The notes under the pieces were generated by a model. It was given only the letters and a program-made list of their open reading frames with translations. It was not told the origin of the DNA and did not search any database. Shown piece by piece: positions 5,896-6,020 of a stretch of DNA of 6,020 bases (position 1 is the stretch's first letter; the number at the start of each line of letters is the position of its first letter). Position numbers and translations under genes: made by a program. Source of the stretch: an uncultured euryarchaeote (GTDB lineage Archaea > Thermoplasmatota > Thermoplasmata > UBA10834); NCBI GenBank assembly GCA_937872085.1, contig CALMQK010000358.1, forward strand, positions 1 through 6,020. Reading direction: 5' to 3'.

Positions 5896-5917
5896 GTGCA
5901 CCAGGCATTGCAAATCC

Positions 5918-6020
5918 GTGCTCGGCGCATCCGTCCCAAGGGAGAAGGCTGAAAAGCTGAGGCGCAGGCTCGCACTGCTGCATCTGGTGGACAAGAGGCA
6001 CGCCATTGTCGAGGAAGGGG
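5918..6020 (+). CDS. N-terminal part of a Trm5/Taw2-like tRNA(Phe) position-37 modification enzyme (3' partial)
   Basis: The frame opens with GTG at 5918 and runs off the window after 34 codons. The start VPREKAEKLRRRL (residues 6-18), then LLHLVDKRHAIVEEG (20-34), has the pattern of the small N-terminal D1 domain of archaeal Trm5 and Taw2 proteins: VPxxxAExxRRxL, then a leucine-rich turn, then a basic strand before an acidic turn. These enzymes act on G37 or its wyosine derivatives in tRNA(Phe), Trm5 by N1-methylation and Taw2 by aminocarboxypropyl transfer. The S-adenosylmethionine-binding domain that would confirm this lies beyond the window, so the subfamily cannot be chosen. The GTG start is supported by the TATA box 26 bases upstream and by the lack of any other in-frame start nearby. 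Confidence 0.6.
   Translation, partial: MLGASVPREKAEKLRRRLALLHLVDKRHAIVEEG

Noticed and set aside
5881..5950. Possible tRNA gene at the TTTATA-flanked region before the last gene
   Set aside because: No acceptor-stem pairing, no T-loop GGTTCRA and no anticodon arm could be found; the sequence reads as coding from 5918 on.
5601..5960. A 119-codon plus-strand frame across the surface protein gene and the divergent spacer
   Set aside because: It is antisense to the signal-peptide-bearing gene, runs through both promoters, and is in a different frame from the Trm5/Taw2-like start.

Overview
The window looks like a piece of a GC-rich archaeal chromosome, most likely from the Thermoplasmatota (Euryarchaeota in the older sense). 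Four things point that way. The transketolase is split into separate N- and C-terminal subunit genes. The short transaldolase resembles the Thermoplasma type. A geranylgeranyl-reductase-family flavoprotein (the family that saturates archaeal lipids) is present. Archaeal BRE/TATA boxes lie about 26 bases upstream of start codons that lack ribosome binding sites. Arginine is frequently coded by AGG. The assignment to a lineage is inference from remembered family resemblance, not from a search.

Left part (1-3300, all on +): the last codons of an unidentified gene, then purN (folate-dependent GAR transformylase), then a tight cluster of transketolase N-subunit, transketolase C-subunit and transaldolase. 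The last three genes are 5 and 12 bases apart with strong Shine-Dalgarno sequences, so they are very probably one transcript. A TATA-like element between purN and the cluster suggests the cluster has its own promoter. Together they form the carbon-rearranging core of the non-oxidative pentose phosphate pathway, which supplies ribose-5-phosphate and erythrose-4-phosphate. PurN uses a PRPP-derived intermediate, so the neighbourhood is consistent with nucleotide precursor supply.

Middle (3310-3934): a small zinc metallopeptidase-like gene on the minus strand carries an extended HExxHxxGxxD motif. It runs head-on into the transaldolase with only 9 bases between the stop codons. A 100-base divergent spacer with a central TATA-like element separates it from the next gene.

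Right part (3935-6020): a FAD-dependent geranylgeranyl-reductase-family protein on + overlaps, tail to tail by 72 bases, a minus-strand gene for a secreted, membrane-anchored surface protein with six N-glycosylation sequons. A 96-base divergent spacer follows, holding two well-placed BRE/TATA promoters. The window ends in the first 34 codons of a gene resembling the N-terminal domain of Trm5/Taw2-type tRNA(Phe) position-37 enzymes.

I found no RNA genes, mobile elements, CRISPR arrays or defence genes. There is no stretch above 300 bases without a gene. Most of the window is ordinary archaeal housekeeping content. The parts most worth a second look are the metallopeptidase, the variant reductase, the surface protein and the leaderless divergent promoter pair.
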